From positions 62,001 to 126,000 of the forward strand of contig NZ_JACDIT010000004.1 of the NCBI RefSeq assembly GCF_013839445.1: a stretch of 64,000 bases of DNA, read 5' to 3'. The notes below the pieces were generated by a model. The model saw only the letters and a list, made by a program, of their open reading frames with translations, was not told where the DNA came from and did no database searches. Of the stretch, positions 1 through 8,652 are shown one piece after another. The position numbers and the translations under genes are program-made. This stretch comes from Chthonobacter albigriseus. Lineage in GTDB: Bacteria; Pseudomonadota; Alphaproteobacteria; Rhizobiales; Pleomorphomonadaceae. The number at the start of each line of letters is the position of its first letter. The first letter of the stretch is position 1.

Positions 1-191
1 GAGCCGGCGTAGGCTCTGCCGGGGCCGCCGAGGAACTGACCGTCGATCACGTCATCGCAGTGCCGGCACCAGGTGTAGAGCAGGACGGCGTTGCGCCGGG
101 TCGCTGGATCGAGGAGTCGGGCGGCGGCGGCGAAGCTGGAGGACCCGGCGGCGATGGTCAGGCCGGCGTGGCGGTGGATCGAGTCGGTCAT
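1..191 (-). CDS. crtB: Phytoene synthase, N-terminal fragment (cut by window edge)
   Basis: Only the first 63 or so residues are present; the rest lies beyond base 1. The reading contains YTWCRHCDDVIDGQ, the first Asp-rich prenyl-binding motif region of squalene/phytoene synthases. The family condenses two geranylgeranyl diphosphates into phytoene, the first committed carotenoid step. The ATG at 191 overlaps the crtI stop as ATGA, so it is translationally coupled and is the fourth gene read in crtX-crtY-crtI-crtB. Identity is well supported by motif and context; the C-terminal half cannot be judged. Confidence 0.9.
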   Translation of the reverse strand, partial: MTDSIHRHAGLTIAAGSSSFAAAARLLDPATRRNAVLLYTWCRHCDDVIDGQFLGGPGRAYAG

Positions 192-1672
192 CGCCGGGCG
201 TCCGCGATCATCAGGCCGGCAGTTGCCTTGGCCGATCCGACCACGCCGGGCACGCCAGCGCCCGGATGGGTACCGGCTCCGACGATGTAGAGGTTATGGA
301 TCCGGTCGTCGCGGTTGTGCGGCCGGAACCAGGCGCTCTGCGTCAGGATCGGCTCGAGCGAGAAGGCCGAGCCGACGAAGGCATTGAGTTCGCTCTTGAA
401 ATCGTCCGGCGTGAAATGCCGGACGGTGACCAGATCGTCCCTGAGACCCGGCAGAATGCGCTGTTCCAGGTGGTCGAGGATCAGGTCCCGGTAGCGGGGC
501 CCCTCCACGCTCCAGTCGAGCGGGGCGTGGCCGAGGTGCGGGACGGGGGCCAGGACGTAGTAGCTGCCCATGCCAGGCGGAGCGAGGGAGGGATCGGTGA
601 CGCTCGGAGCGTGAAGGTAGAGCGAGAAATCCTCGGCAAGCCGGTCGCTGCCGAAGATCTCGGTGATGAGCGGCCGGTAGCGGGGACCGAACAGAACAGT
701 GTGGTGTGCGATCGGGTGGTTGCGGCGGAGGCCGAAGTAGATGACGAACAGCGACATGGAAAAGCGCTTGTTCATCAGCGACTTGGCTTTTGACGCCCCA
801 TGCGGGTGATTGCTCAGGAGATCGCGGTAGGTGTGGACGATGTCGCCGTTGGAGGCGACGAGGTCGACCGGATGGCGCTCGCCGGCGGCGATGACGGCGG
901 TAATCCGGTCGCCGGCAGTCTCAATTCGGTCGACTGGCGTGGAAAGGCGCAGATTTCCGCCGATGTCCTGAAAGAGACGGACCATGGCGGCGATCAGGGC
1001 ACCGGTACCGCCGCGAGGGAACCAGACGCCGCCTTGCCGCTCGAGGGCGTGGATCAGCGTGTAGATCGAGGACGTCGAGAAAGGATTGCCGCCGACCAGA
1101 AGCGAATGGAACGAGAAGACCTGCCGGAGCTGTTCGTCCTTGATAAATTTCGAGACCATGCTGTAGACGCTTCGCCATGCCTGAAGCTTGGCGAGATCCG
1201 GCGCGACACGGATCATGTCCTTGAACGAGAGAAACGGGACAGCCCCGAGTTCCTTGTATCCCTTGGCGTAGACGGCGCGGGAATAGTCCAGGAAGCGACG
1301 GTAACCCTCGATGTCGTCCGGCGACTTCATCGCGATCTGCCGGTCCAGCAGATCCTGGTCGTTATCATAGTCGAAGGCATAGCCGTCGTCAAACAGGAGT
1401 CTGTAGAACGGCGATACCGGTAGAAGTTCAACGTAATCGCTCATCCGACGTCCAGCCGAGGCGAAGACTTCCTCAAGACATGGCGGATCCGTGATCACGG
1501 TCGGGCCGGCATCAAAGATGAAACCTTGATCCTCGTAGACGTAGGCGCGGCCGCCGGGTTTGTCCCTCTTCTCGAAGAGACTGGTCTGGATACCTGCGGC
1601 CTGCAGCCGGATCGCCAGCGCGAGGCCACCGAAGCCTGCGCCGATCACAGCCGCGGTTCTTTCTGAGGTCAT
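188..1672 (-). CDS. crtI: Phytoene desaturase (FAD-dependent)
   Basis: A 494-residue protein, the usual CrtI length. The N-terminus carries an FAD dinucleotide-binding motif (VIGAGFGGLALAIRL, about residues 9-23). The C-terminus has the CrtI-type signature (YIVGAGTHPGAGVPGVVGSA). CrtI converts phytoene to lycopene at the membrane. The ATG at 1672 shares one base with the crtY stop (TGATG), and a TTG one codon upstream is less likely. The stop overlaps the crtB ATG. Gene order and the intact motifs make the assignment firm. Confidence 0.96.
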   Translation of the reverse strand: MTSERTAAVIGAGFGGLALAIRLQAAGIQTSLFEKRDKPGGRAYVYEDQGFIFDAGPTVITDPPCLEEVFASAGRRMSDYVELLPVSPFYRLLFDDGYAFDYDNDQDLLDRQIAMKSPDDIEGYRRFLDYSRAVYAKGYKELGAVPFLSFKDMIRVAPDLAKLQAWRSVYSMVSKFIKDEQLRQVFSFHSLLVGGNPFSTSSIYTLIHALERQGGVWFPRGGTGALIAAMVRLFQDIGGNLRLSTPVDRIETAGDRITAVIAAGERHPVDLVASNGDIVHTYRDLLSNHPHGASKAKSLMNKRFSMSLFVIYFGLRRNHPIAHHTVLFGPRYRPLITEIFGSDRLAEDFSLYLHAPSVTDPSLAPPGMGSYYVLAPVPHLGHAPLDWSVEGPRYRDLILDHLEQRILPGLRDDLVTVRHFTPDDFKSELNAFVGSAFSLEPILTQSAWFRPHNRDDRIHNLYIVGAGTHPGAGVPGVVGSAKATAGLMIADARR

Positions 1673-2826
1673 CAATGGCTCCGGGAGTGGACGGTGGCGG
1701 CCAGGGCGCGAAGCGCCGGGCCGACAGGAATGGGCGGCCGGCCGGCGAGGATGCGGATCTTGTCACCGAGGGTGGACCGGCCGGCGTAGAAACGGGCGAT
1801 GAGGGGTTCGGGGAGCGCGTAGAACCGAGCGAAGATCGGCCGCCGCCCGGCCGGCTTGGCGGCCAGAAACAACATACGATTCAAGGCTCTGTAGAAGCCC
1901 TGCCGACGCCACTGCGCCTTGGCGTGGGCCTCCAGCGCCGCAAAGATGGCAGCAGCGTCGAGGGTCGGCAGGTGGGCGATCAGGTCGGCGGTGCGGACGG
2001 CATCGGGAAGGGAATAGCCGGTCGTCGGGTGGAAGAAGCCGCCCGCGGCACCGAGCTTCGGCACGCCGGCGGCCTCTTTCCAGAAGGCGTCGATGTCGCC
2101 GGAAAGGGTGATCGGGAGATCGCCGACCTCGCTGCGGAGGGTGTCGATCGGCTCCCAACCCTGCTGATCGACGTAGTCGTAGGTGTAGTCGTGTTTTTCG
2201 CGCGCTTCGGACGCTACGTAGCCGGTGTCCTCCACGAGAAGGACCTCGGGAGCGAAGGGCAACAGATAGATGAAGCGATATCCGTCGGTCTGCGGGACGG
2301 TGGCGTCCATGATGACCGGTCGGTCGAGACCGTGTGGATGCGACAACCGGAATACATGCCCGACGAAGACCTGATGGCCGAACGCCATGTGCGGCGTGGC
2401 GACGGGTCCCCGCCCGTCGATCACGGCCTTGGCGGTCAGCATGGTGCCGTCGGCAAGCGTCGCGGTGGTCGGCGTCAAGGCCCGGACCGGCGTCCGTAGC
2501 CGAATGTTATCCCCGCCGATGTCGGCTGCGATAACCTGCCGGAAGCGATCGGAGGTGATCGAGGCGTAGCCGCCGGAGAGAACCCGTGACTGGCTTGGAA
2601 ACCGCACGGACTGACCTCTCCAGTGGCGCACCACGAGCGGCTCGATCCACTCTCTCTCCCTCGGCAGGAGGTCGGTGTCATGGAAGGACCAGGTATGTTC
2701 GCCGCCGATGCGGTCGCTCGCTTCCAGGACGAGCAGCGTCACCTCCGGCCGGTGCATGCGCAGGCGGCGGGCGAGCAATCCGTTGGCAAGACCGCCCCCG
2801 ACGAGGATGATGTCAGGCGCGGTCAC
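1672..2826 (-). CDS. crtY: Lycopene beta-cyclase
   Basis: A 384-residue CrtY-type cyclase that would form beta-rings on lycopene to give beta-carotene. It opens with a nucleotide-binding motif (IILVGGGLANGLLARRL) and has the family stretches GGEHTWSFHDTD and GRGP. The frame is open further upstream, but homology starts at the GTG at 2826, which overlaps the crtX stop as GTGA, so GTG is the start. The central FFHPTTGYSLPDAV segment also matches the family. Nothing looks broken. Confidence 0.95.
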   Translation of the reverse strand: MTAPDIILVGGGLANGLLARRLRMHRPEVTLLVLEASDRIGGEHTWSFHDTDLLPREREWIEPLVVRHWRGQSVRFPSQSRVLSGGYASITSDRFRQVIAADIGGDNIRLRTPVRALTPTTATLADGTMLTAKAVIDGRGPVATPHMAFGHQVFVGHVFRLSHPHGLDRPVIMDATVPQTDGYRFIYLLPFAPEVLLVEDTGYVASEAREKHDYTYDYVDQQGWEPIDTLRSEVGDLPITLSGDIDAFWKEAAGVPKLGAAGGFFHPTTGYSLPDAVRTADLIAHLPTLDAAAIFAALEAHAKAQWRRQGFYRALNRMLFLAAKPAGRRPIFARFYALPEPLIARFYAGRSTLGDKIRILAGRPPIPVGPALRALAATVHSRSH

Positions 2827-4103
2827 AGCGTGACCTCCGCTTCCGGCACGGAGCGGTGCTGCGGATTGGCGAAGTGGAGGACGATCTCCGCCGCCCGGGC
2901 CGCACCGCCGGCCGCGGCGACCTCCGGTGCAAAGCTCCGCGCTTGGTCGCGGAAGGTCGGTTCGTCGATGAGGCGGGTGAGCGCATCGGCGACGGCATCG
3001 ACCTTTAGCCGGCGCTTGGACAGGCGGAGCCCGACCCCATGGTGGACGATGCGGGCGGCGGCGCCCGGCTGGTCGAAGGCGATCGGGATCGCCAGCACCG
3101 GCACGCCGGCGGCCAGCGCGTCGAAGACCGTGTTCGTGCCAGCATGGGTGACGACCGCAGACGCCTGACGAAGCATCGCCCTCTGCGGGACGAAGTCGGT
3201 GATCAGGTCCGCGCCGATGTCGGCGGCCGCAAGAGCATCGAGCCCGCCACAATGGGCGACGACCGAGCGGGCCCCGATCCTGCGGCAGGCCTCGGCGACG
3301 GCGCGGAAGATGCCTGCGCGGTGGCCCTGGAGCGTGCCGAGGGAAACGAAGACCACCGGACTGTCATCGTCCCACGGCAGGCGCACCGGCGGCTCGCTGT
3401 CGTCCATAGGCCGCAGTGGCCCGACGTGCCGCAACCGCCGCTCAGGCCGGGCGCGCGGGAACTCGAAAGCCGCGACGGTCTGGCTGACGGTGGCGAGCGG
3501 CGACACGCAATCGGCCAGCGTGCAGCGTGGGCGCAGGCCCAAACGGGACGACTGGCGGCGGATGGCGCGGTGGAGATCGCCCATGAGGGCGTCGTGAATA
3601 CGGGCGGCGAAGCGGTTCCGGGCCAGTCCGCGCGGGCTGGGATCGTAGTCGAACGGCAGCACGGGAAGCGGCACCGCCGGATCGCGCTCCACCGGCAGCG
3701 CGGAGGCGAGCGAGATCCACGGGATGCCGAGATGGTCGGCGACGAGCGCACCGGCTGCCTCCATCTGATCAGCGACGACGATGTCGGGCCCGAGGCCGCG
3801 CATCACCGCGGGCAGCCGCGCGCACAGCATGTCGGTCTGCCGCCGCATCTCGTGCACGACGCCGAGCAGGCCCCACGGCGTGTCCGGCGACGCCGCGCGA
3901 CGGACTGCGGCTTCCTGCGCACCCGGGGGGTAGTGGTCGGAACCGACGGGAATGAATCGCAGCGACGGCAAGCGGACAAGCTCGCCCATGTCGGGGATGC
4001 CGACGAGTGTCGCCCGGTGGCCGGCCGCGGTCAGGCGCTCCGCGACAGCTTCATGTGCGCGCAGATGGCTCACGAACGGCGGAGCGATGAAGACCGCGTG
4101 CAC
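2823..4103 (-). CDS. crtX: Zeaxanthin glucosyltransferase-like glycosyltransferase
   Basis: A 426-residue GT1-family (UDP-glycosyltransferase fold) protein. The N-terminal half binds the acceptor (HAVFIAPPFVSHLRAHEAVA). The C-terminal half has the sugar-nucleotide signature THAGTNTVFDALAAGVPVLA followed by FDQPGAAARI. In the family it glucosylates hydroxylated carotenoids such as zeaxanthin. It is the first gene of the crtXYIB run and is coupled to crtY. No hydroxylase (crtZ) or crtE is in the window, so the true acceptor is inferred. The start is the ATG at 4103. Confidence 0.92.
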   Translation of the reverse strand: MHAVFIAPPFVSHLRAHEAVAERLTAAGHRATLVGIPDMGELVRLPSLRFIPVGSDHYPPGAQEAAVRRAASPDTPWGLLGVVHEMRRQTDMLCARLPAVMRGLGPDIVVADQMEAAGALVADHLGIPWISLASALPVERDPAVPLPVLPFDYDPSPRGLARNRFAARIHDALMGDLHRAIRRQSSRLGLRPRCTLADCVSPLATVSQTVAAFEFPRARPERRLRHVGPLRPMDDSEPPVRLPWDDDSPVVFVSLGTLQGHRAGIFRAVAEACRRIGARSVVAHCGGLDALAAADIGADLITDFVPQRAMLRQASAVVTHAGTNTVFDALAAGVPVLAIPIAFDQPGAAARIVHHGVGLRLSKRRLKVDAVADALTRLIDEPTFRDQARSFAPEVAAAGGAARAAEIVLHFANPQHRSVPEAEVTL

Positions 4104-4266
4104 CGTCGAACCGCCTCCTTGCTGCTGTCATCGGCAAGGGCGGAACGCGGGGGTTTCGGAAAAGTTGCCGCCGGGGAGGAAGAAGATGCGGGCGACGCGC
4201 GAAAGTGATCGGAACGGCCCCTGCCTCAGGGCGCCCGGCGCTGCGCGGGTGATGCCCGAACTCGTT

Positions 4267-4449
4267 CTATCCCGAGCCGCCGGGTGCGACCGGCGTGGAG
4301 GGCTCGCCCGGTCCTGCCGGGGCGAGCACGTCGGTGGGGCCGACTTCGGTAAGGTAGATGTAGAGGAGGACGACGACGATGCACACGACCAGCGCGACGC
4401 CCAGGGCCGCAAGGCCGCGACCGTTCGGATCTTGCTGCGGATCGGACAT
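4267..4449 (-). CDS. Small single-pass membrane protein
   Basis: Sixty residues from the ATG at 4449, preceded by a purine-rich ribosome site (AGGGGGAAGG). A short polar N-terminus (MSDPQQDPNGRG) is followed by one transmembrane segment (LAALGVALVVCIVVVLLYIY) and a Pro/Gly-rich tail. I do not recognise a family. It lies 163 bases upstream of crtX on the same strand and could share its transcript. Length, ribosome site and membrane segment argue for a real gene; function unknown. Confidence 0.6.
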   Translation of the reverse strand: MSDPQQDPNGRGLAALGVALVVCIVVVLLYIYLTEVGPTDVLAPAGPGEPSTPVAPGGSG

Positions 4450-4517
4450 CTGCCTTCCCCCTCGGGCCCGGTGCTGAACCATTCGACCGGGTGGCAGAAC
4501 CCTACCCCGGAAATTGA

Positions 4518-4547
4518 AGAAGCCGCCACCCGAGGGTGACGGCTTCT
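4518..4547. terminator. Stem-loop, terminator-like
   Basis: A 14-bp inverted repeat with one mismatch and a 2-base loop (AGAAGCCG...CGGCTTCT). On the minus strand it is followed by a T-rich stretch. It lies between the divergent genes at 4449 (minus) and 4738 (plus), with no obvious minus-strand gene upstream of it, so its target is unclear. Confidence 0.4.
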
Positions 4548-4737
4548 CTAACCAGCGCCCGCGGCGGTGGGGGGCGATGACTGCGGACGCTGCTATCCCA
4601 ATAACGGCGCCCCGAAAGGTTCGTTCCGCGAGCCGCGAGATTTTTTCATATCGGCATGGGGCGGGCCGGAGAGAGCTGCGGCGGGATCAAAAGCCGGGCG
4701 GCAAAGGTTGTGGTGCCGTTGGAAGGAGGTGACGCCG

Positions 4738-5034
4738 ATGAATACCGCCAATCTGCAACTGGAAGGCCTCTACACGGCCCTGACCGCCTTGCTCGCGGTT
4801 CTGCGGGAGAAGAACGTGCTGTCGCGCGAGGACGTGGATGAGGCACTGGACCGGGCGGAGCGGAGCATCGAAGCCGACGCGCGCCGGCCTGCCGAGGTAA
4901 GCGGCTCCAACCGCGACGCGGTCCGTTTCCCGGTTCGCTACCTGCGCCAGGTGAACCGCGCCCTGGAGGGCGGCGAACTTCCGAGCTTCACCGACGTGGC
5001 GGGTGCGATCGGCGCCGAAAAGGCGGGACGGTGA
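4738..5034 (+). CDS. Conserved hypothetical protein, 98 aa
   Basis: The start is fixed by a near-perfect Shine-Dalgarno (GGAAGGAGGTGA) before the ATG at 4738; the longer open frame upstream is not needed. The protein is soluble and largely helical (LYTALTALLAVLREKNVLSR), with a charged middle and a second helical segment (RFPVRYLRQVNRALEG). No catalytic motif is visible and I do not recognise the family. It may be co-transcribed with the small membrane protein at 5188. Confidence 0.7.
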   Translation: MNTANLQLEGLYTALTALLAVLREKNVLSREDVDEALDRAERSIEADARRPAEVSGSNRDAVRFPVRYLRQVNRALEGGELPSFTDVAGAIGAEKAGR

Positions 5035-5187
5035 CGAAATTGGTTCGCCGGAGACTTTGCCGGGGGCACGCTCCCGCCCATCTTTGCGTCGGAAGAGGCA
5101 GTTTTCGCAACGACGGGCTTGCCGCGTTGCCGGAAGCCGGCTAGCAAACCGCTCCATTGGACCTGCCGAGAAGACGGACAAGGAATT

Positions 5188-5388
5188 ATGGCAGAATACC
5201 TGCTCTGGGCGATCGGCATCGGTCTTGTCGTCGCGGCCATCGGCTTCATCGTGTACTGGCTGACCCCGGCCGACCTGGACTATCAGGGACGACTGAAGGT
5301 GAGCGAGTTCGCCATGGCCGTAGGCCTCGTGGTGGCCGTCGTCAGCGGGATCGTGCTCTACACCATGGCGACCGCCACGCCGATCTGA
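5188..5388 (+). CDS. Small two-helix membrane protein
   Basis: Sixty-six residues from the ATG at 5188, preceded by AAGGA. Two transmembrane segments (about residues 4-22 and 38-58) are joined by a short polar loop with a TPADLDYQG stretch. An in-frame ATG at 5119 would add 23 residues that do not look like protein. Function unknown; probably an inner-membrane protein. Confidence 0.65.
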   Translation: MAEYLLWAIGIGLVVAAIGFIVYWLTPADLDYQGRLKVSEFAMAVGLVVAVVSGIVLYTMATATPI

Positions 5389-5458
5389 CACAGCGCTCCG
5401 AGTAGCGGATGGCTGGCTGCCGGCGTGCGGAAGAGGTCCGGCCGGCCGGCCGATTCGA

Positions 5459-5629
5459 TCAGCTGGTCACGCGCCAGATCATCGCTGCGATGGCCAGCGC
5501 ACCGATGGCGACGGTGGTGATGAGGCGGACCGGCGTGGTACGCGGCGGATCGGGCGGCTCTTTCGGATCCGGCCTTGGGACCGCAGCGCGTGCCCGCGGA
5601 TCGGCGGATGGGTGTTCGTCTTCGGCCAT
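5459..5629 (-). CDS. Small C-tail-anchored membrane protein
   Basis: Fifty-six residues from the ATG at 5629 (GGAGG lies about 11 bases upstream). A Pro/Arg/Asp-rich soluble part (DPKEPPDPPRTTPVR) is followed by one C-terminal transmembrane helix (LITTVAIGALAIAAMIW). It runs convergently toward the gene ending at 5388. Family unknown; the layout resembles the protein at 4267-4449 but the sequences do not match. Confidence 0.5.
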   Translation of the reverse strand: MAEDEHPSADPRARAAVPRPDPKEPPDPPRTTPVRLITTVAIGALAIAAMIWRVTS

Positions 5630-5960
5630 CGGTCGGGGCCTCCGGTCTCCTCGCCCTCCCCCGCACCGGATGCTCGCACGGCTCACGGAACTGTATCAAT
5701 CCGAAACATGATGTGATTTCACCAGCCGCCCGATCCGTGATGAACTCGACCACGTCTTGATGACGTACGCTTTGGATCGACTGATCTCCCGGAGCGCCAG
5801 GACCCCTTCCCGCCAGACGAACCCACCTGGCAGCCGGAGGTGTCTCGGATCAACGGACCGGATCAGGCCTCGGAGGCCGGCAGTGCCGGGCGGCGGGCTC
5901 TGGCCGGATTGGATTTCAGACAGTCGATTTGATCGGCAGACCTCCATTTCGCTGACGACT

Positions 5961-5989
5961 GGCCGGCGCTCCTCACCGGAGCGCCGGCC
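5961..5989. terminator. Perfect 12-bp GC stem-loop downstream of the BTLCP gene
   Basis: GGCCGGCGCTCC and its exact complement are separated by 5 bases, about 20 bases beyond the stop of the minus-strand gene at 6010. There is no T-tract on the minus strand, so termination is plausible but not proven. Confidence 0.5.
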
Positions 5990-6009
5990 TTCCTCGTTGG
6001 AGGCAGCGA

Positions 6010-6609
6010 TCAGAGGGCGAGCCAGCGCAGCGGATTGTCGGGCGACTGGATCTTCACCAGGGTGAGATCGGTGTTGAACCAGGTGCCGACCAGCGGGCTG
6101 CGGTTGTCGAGCACGAGGTCGCCGCTGTCGGTGCGCACGACGAGAACGGCGTGGCCTTCGCCGGCGCGGGTCTGGGCCACCGCGACGAGCAGCGCCGAAG
6201 CCGGGAAACCGGCGGCGATGAGGCGGCTGCGCTTGGTGAGAACGAAGTCCTCGCAGTCCCCCGTCCGCGGCTCCAGCGACCAGACGTCCTTCAGCGGGCC
6301 CTTTCCGGTGTCGGGCCTCAGGCGGATGGCGGCGTTGACGCTGCGGTTGACGCGGCTGATGAGGGCGAAGGCGTCGGTGTCGAGCGCGACGAGGGAGGGG
6401 CTTTCGCTGGCGGCACACTGGGCGGGGTGCTCGGCGCAGAAGACCGCGAATCCCATCGGCGCGAGTGTGGGCTTGCGGAGGGTCTGCAGTGCCACCTTCA
6501 GCGCCGCGACCTTGTTCGGGGAAGAAACAGAATCTGCAAGGGCGGATGAGGGGGACGCCAGCGAAGCCGCAACGGCGAGGCAAATAATCGCGAGAGCAGA
6601 CTTCTGCAT
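6010..6609 (-). CDS. Transglutaminase-like cysteine protease homologue (BTLCP family)
   Basis: A 199-residue secreted protein starting at the ATG at 6609, preceded by AGGAG. The signal peptide is about residues 1-25 (ALAIICLAVAASLASPSSALA). The catalytic triad of the bacterial transglutaminase-like cysteine proteinase family (DUF920) is visible: Cys in GDCEDFVLTKRSRL, His in GEGHAVLVV and Asp in LVLDNRSPLVGTW. Members are periplasmic. Some act on adhesins (LapG-type), while many alphaproteobacterial ones are uncharacterised. No LapD partner is nearby. Confidence 0.85.
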   Translation of the reverse strand: MQKSALAIICLAVAASLASPSSALADSVSSPNKVAALKVALQTLRKPTLAPMGFAVFCAEHPAQCAASESPSLVALDTDAFALISRVNRSVNAAIRLRPDTGKGPLKDVWSLEPRTGDCEDFVLTKRSRLIAAGFPASALLVAVAQTRAGEGHAVLVVRTDSGDLVLDNRSPLVGTWFNTDLTLVKIQSPDNPLRWLAL

Positions 6610-6725
6610 CCCGGACTCCTGTTTACGCAACACGCCGCATCATGCGAGCGCGCGCGGGGCCTCACCGGTACACTCACGGCCGGGAGTTAACCATTGATTT
6701 ACATGTTTGGCTAGAGCGGGGCCGA

Positions 6726-6935
6726 TCAGTGGCCGTTGCGCGGCGGCGCCGGCTTCGGACGCCGAAATCCGAGGCGGCAGCCGGAGACCAGGCGTTGACG
6801 GACGATGTTGATGCCGATCACGGCGGCAAGGCCGGCCGCGCCGACCAGTGCGACGCCGACAAGAACGGTCTTGCCGAGTGCCGGGCCGATCTCCCGCTGG
6901 AGCAGGTGACGCGCGCCGTTCGGTCTGGAGGTCAT
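6726..6935 (-). CDS. Small membrane protein
   Basis: Sixty-nine residues. The single hydrophobic segment (TVLVGVALVGAAGLAAVIGINIV, about 23-45) lies between basic ends, the C-terminal one rich in Arg and Pro. GAAAGG lies about 12 bases before the ATG. It sits upstream of the BTLCP gene on the same strand with a 116-base gap. Function unknown; moderately likely to be real. Confidence 0.45.
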   Translation of the reverse strand: MTSRPNGARHLLQREIGPALGKTVLVGVALVGAAGLAAVIGINIVRQRLVSGCRLGFRRPKPAPPRNGH

Positions 6936-7161
6936 CCGTCCAACCTTTCACCCTGGGAAACAACGCGGCCTGCGGATGTACAGTTCCCGCCCGGCTAACA
7001 GGCGGTTGCAAGCGAGGTTAGCAGGCAGACCGCCTGCGATATAATGAGGGATATTATTATCAATAGTTATGCGTATATTGATTTATGTAACGATGGTTTT
7101 ATTTACGTGGAGCACCATTGGTGCGACAATAGGGCCTACATCGATTGGGGGGAGCCAAGCG

Positions 7162-7371
7162 ATGATCTTTACCAAGTACGATGCGAATCTGGCTTTGATT
7201 CGGGCCATCGACGTGCTCTCTGAACACGCCAACAAACCGATGAGTGCGGAGACATTGGACCTGCTCGAAGCCTACATACGGCGCATGCAGGAGGCCTACG
7301 CGCAGCTTCGAACCCTTTGTGATGAAGCGGCTAGCGTGCAGCCCGCCTCCAACGTCGTCTATCTCGACTGA
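7162..7371 (+). CDS. Hypothetical protein, 69 aa
   Basis: The start is chosen at 7162 because GGGGGGAG lies just upstream; the ATG at 7069 falls in an AT-rich stretch that looks like promoter. The protein is acidic and helical (LLEAYIRRMQEAYAQL), with no membrane segment. It ends at VVYLD. No family recognised. Confidence 0.55.
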   Translation: MIFTKYDANLALIRAIDVLSEHANKPMSAETLDLLEAYIRRMQEAYAQLRTLCDEAASVQPASNVVYLD

Positions 7372-7390
7372 ACGCAACAACATGACCGAC

Positions 7391-7459
7391 CGCTTCCGTC
7401 GCGGCAGTGCGACGGAAGCGTCTCGCGACCCTCCCAGAAGCGCTGCGGCGACGGAAGCG
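7391..7459. repeat. Three copies of a 12-bp word, two forming a perfect hairpin
   Basis: CGCTTCCGTCGC at 7391-7402 and its exact complement at 7409-7420 form a 12-bp stem with a 6-base loop. The word GCGACGGAAGCG recurs at 7448-7459. A further short GC hairpin (GGCCCG/CGGGCC, 7486-7503) follows. The site lies between convergent genes, so termination for one or both is the simplest reading. Confidence 0.6.
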
Positions 7460-7521
7460 GCCCGCCATCGCTGAATCTGTGGCGAGGCCCGCCTCTTCGG
7501 GCCCCGCCGGATCCGGCCGGA

Positions 7522-8061
7522 TCAGGGCTTGCAGCCGCACGGACCACCGTGTCCGCCGCCGTCGCCATCCCCGCCGGCGCCGCCCCCGTCAGGGCCGCCA
7601 TCGCCGCCGCCGTTGTCACCGCCGTCCGGATCGCCGCCGCCGTTGTCTCCGCCGCCGTTGTCACCGCCGTCCGGATCCCGGCCAGGCCCGGCGCCGCCGG
7701 GTGCACCGTTGCCGCCGGAATCGGCGACTTCGGTGTCGTCGTTGTTGTCGCGGGCCGGATCCCAGCCGCTACCACCGGGTGAAAGGCACGCCGTGCTGCC
7801 GGTGCCGAACAGCAGCCGGATGAAGGCGTTGGTCTCGCAGCCGTCACGCACCGGATCGGCGGTGAGCCCTTGCGGGCGCGGCTCGATGGATCCCGTGACG
7901 ATGTCGTCGGGATCCCCGGCGACGGCGACCCGCGGAGCGTCGCTGCGGGAGATCGAGCCGGTGGTCATCTGGTCCGGGTCGGCATAGGAACTTGCCGGGA
8001 GATCGGCGGCGTGGGCGCTGGAGGTGAGAAGCGCCAGGGCGATGAGTGCGCGCGGATACAT
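7522..8061 (-). CDS. Secreted Gly/Asp-rich repeat protein
   Basis: A 179-residue protein starting at the ATG at 8061 after AAAGGAT. The signal peptide is MYPRALIALALLTSSAHA. The middle carries repeated TGSI motifs (MTTGSISR, IVTGSIEPR). The last third is low-complexity Gly/Asp/Asn (GGDNGGGDNGGGDPDGGDNG) ending in CGCKP. A 15-residue repeat is encoded by an exact 29-bp DNA repeat. Asp/Gly repeats often bind calcium, but that is only an inference here. Function unknown. Confidence 0.65.
   Translation of the reverse strand: MYPRALIALALLTSSAHAADLPASSYADPDQMTTGSISRSDAPRVAVAGDPDDIVTGSIEPRPQGLTADPVRDGCETNAFIRLLFGTGSTACLSPGGSGWDPARDNNDDTEVADSGGNGAPGGAGPGRDPDGGDNGGGDNGGGDPDGGDNGGGDGGPDGGGAGGDGDGGGHGGPCGCKP
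7604..7677. repeat. 29-bp exact direct repeat inside the Gly/Asp-rich gene
   Basis: Bases 7604-7632 and 7649-7677 are identical, offset 45 bases (15 codons), so the reading frame is kept. Repeat number could change by slippage without breaking the protein. Confidence 0.85.
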
Positions 8062-8336
8062 GCAACATCCTTTCCGCAAGTCATGACGGTTAATAGTTCG
8101 TGAGGCCTCAAACTAAAAGTCGAACTCAATGGCGCGGGTCCGGTTCCCGCTTGCCGTCCCGGATCGGCGTCTTCGTGGGCAGGGAAAGCGACACGTTTGC
8201 GTGTGTTGCGTCTTGAACACAGGCCGGGCCGTGCCGATCTCTGGGACGACCCGTGGTCCGGGCCCCTCTGGCGGACGCTGAAACGCGCGTCCCGCGATGT
8301 CGGACCTCCCTTCACGTCTTGGAATGGAGCCCGCCG

Positions 8337-8645
8337 ATGATCATGGATTTCCTGATTTCGCTGTTCGTCTTTCTCGTCGTCGACCCGGCGCAGGCGCAGA
8401 TCCAGTCGGCGATGGAAGCCGCAAACGTGCCGGCCGCCGTGGTGTCCCAGGTGCGCGACTGCGTTTCCGCCGCCGGACCGCAGCTGGCCGAACGCGCCTG
8501 GAACGACCCGTGGTGGGGCGTGACGACCGCGATCTCCGTCGCCGTCGGCATGACCGACGCGACGGCCGCGATCGGCGACGTCGCCCCCGGCTGCGCCACC
8601 GCGATCGACGGCGTGCTGCCGCTCCTGCTCGAAACCGAGGTGTGA
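8337..8645 (+). CDS. Small exported protein
   Basis: A 102-residue protein with a signal peptide (FLISLFVFLVVDPAQA) and a mature part beginning QIQSAMEAANVPAAVV. Two cysteines (RDCVSAAG and PGCATAI) could form a disulfide. The ATG at 8337 has GGAG 8 bases upstream; an ATG two codons later is possible. It ends 7 bases before the ExoD-family gene, so they probably form an operon. Family unknown. Confidence 0.6.
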   Translation: MIMDFLISLFVFLVVDPAQAQIQSAMEAANVPAAVVSQVRDCVSAAGPQLAERAWNDPWWGVTTAISVAVGMTDATAAIGDVAPGCATAIDGVLPLLLETEV

Positions 8646-8652
8646 CCCGGCC

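Noticed and set aside
1675-2499. Long plus-strand frame opposite crtY
   Set aside because: A shadow of crtY caused by high GC; no family resemblance or ribosome site.
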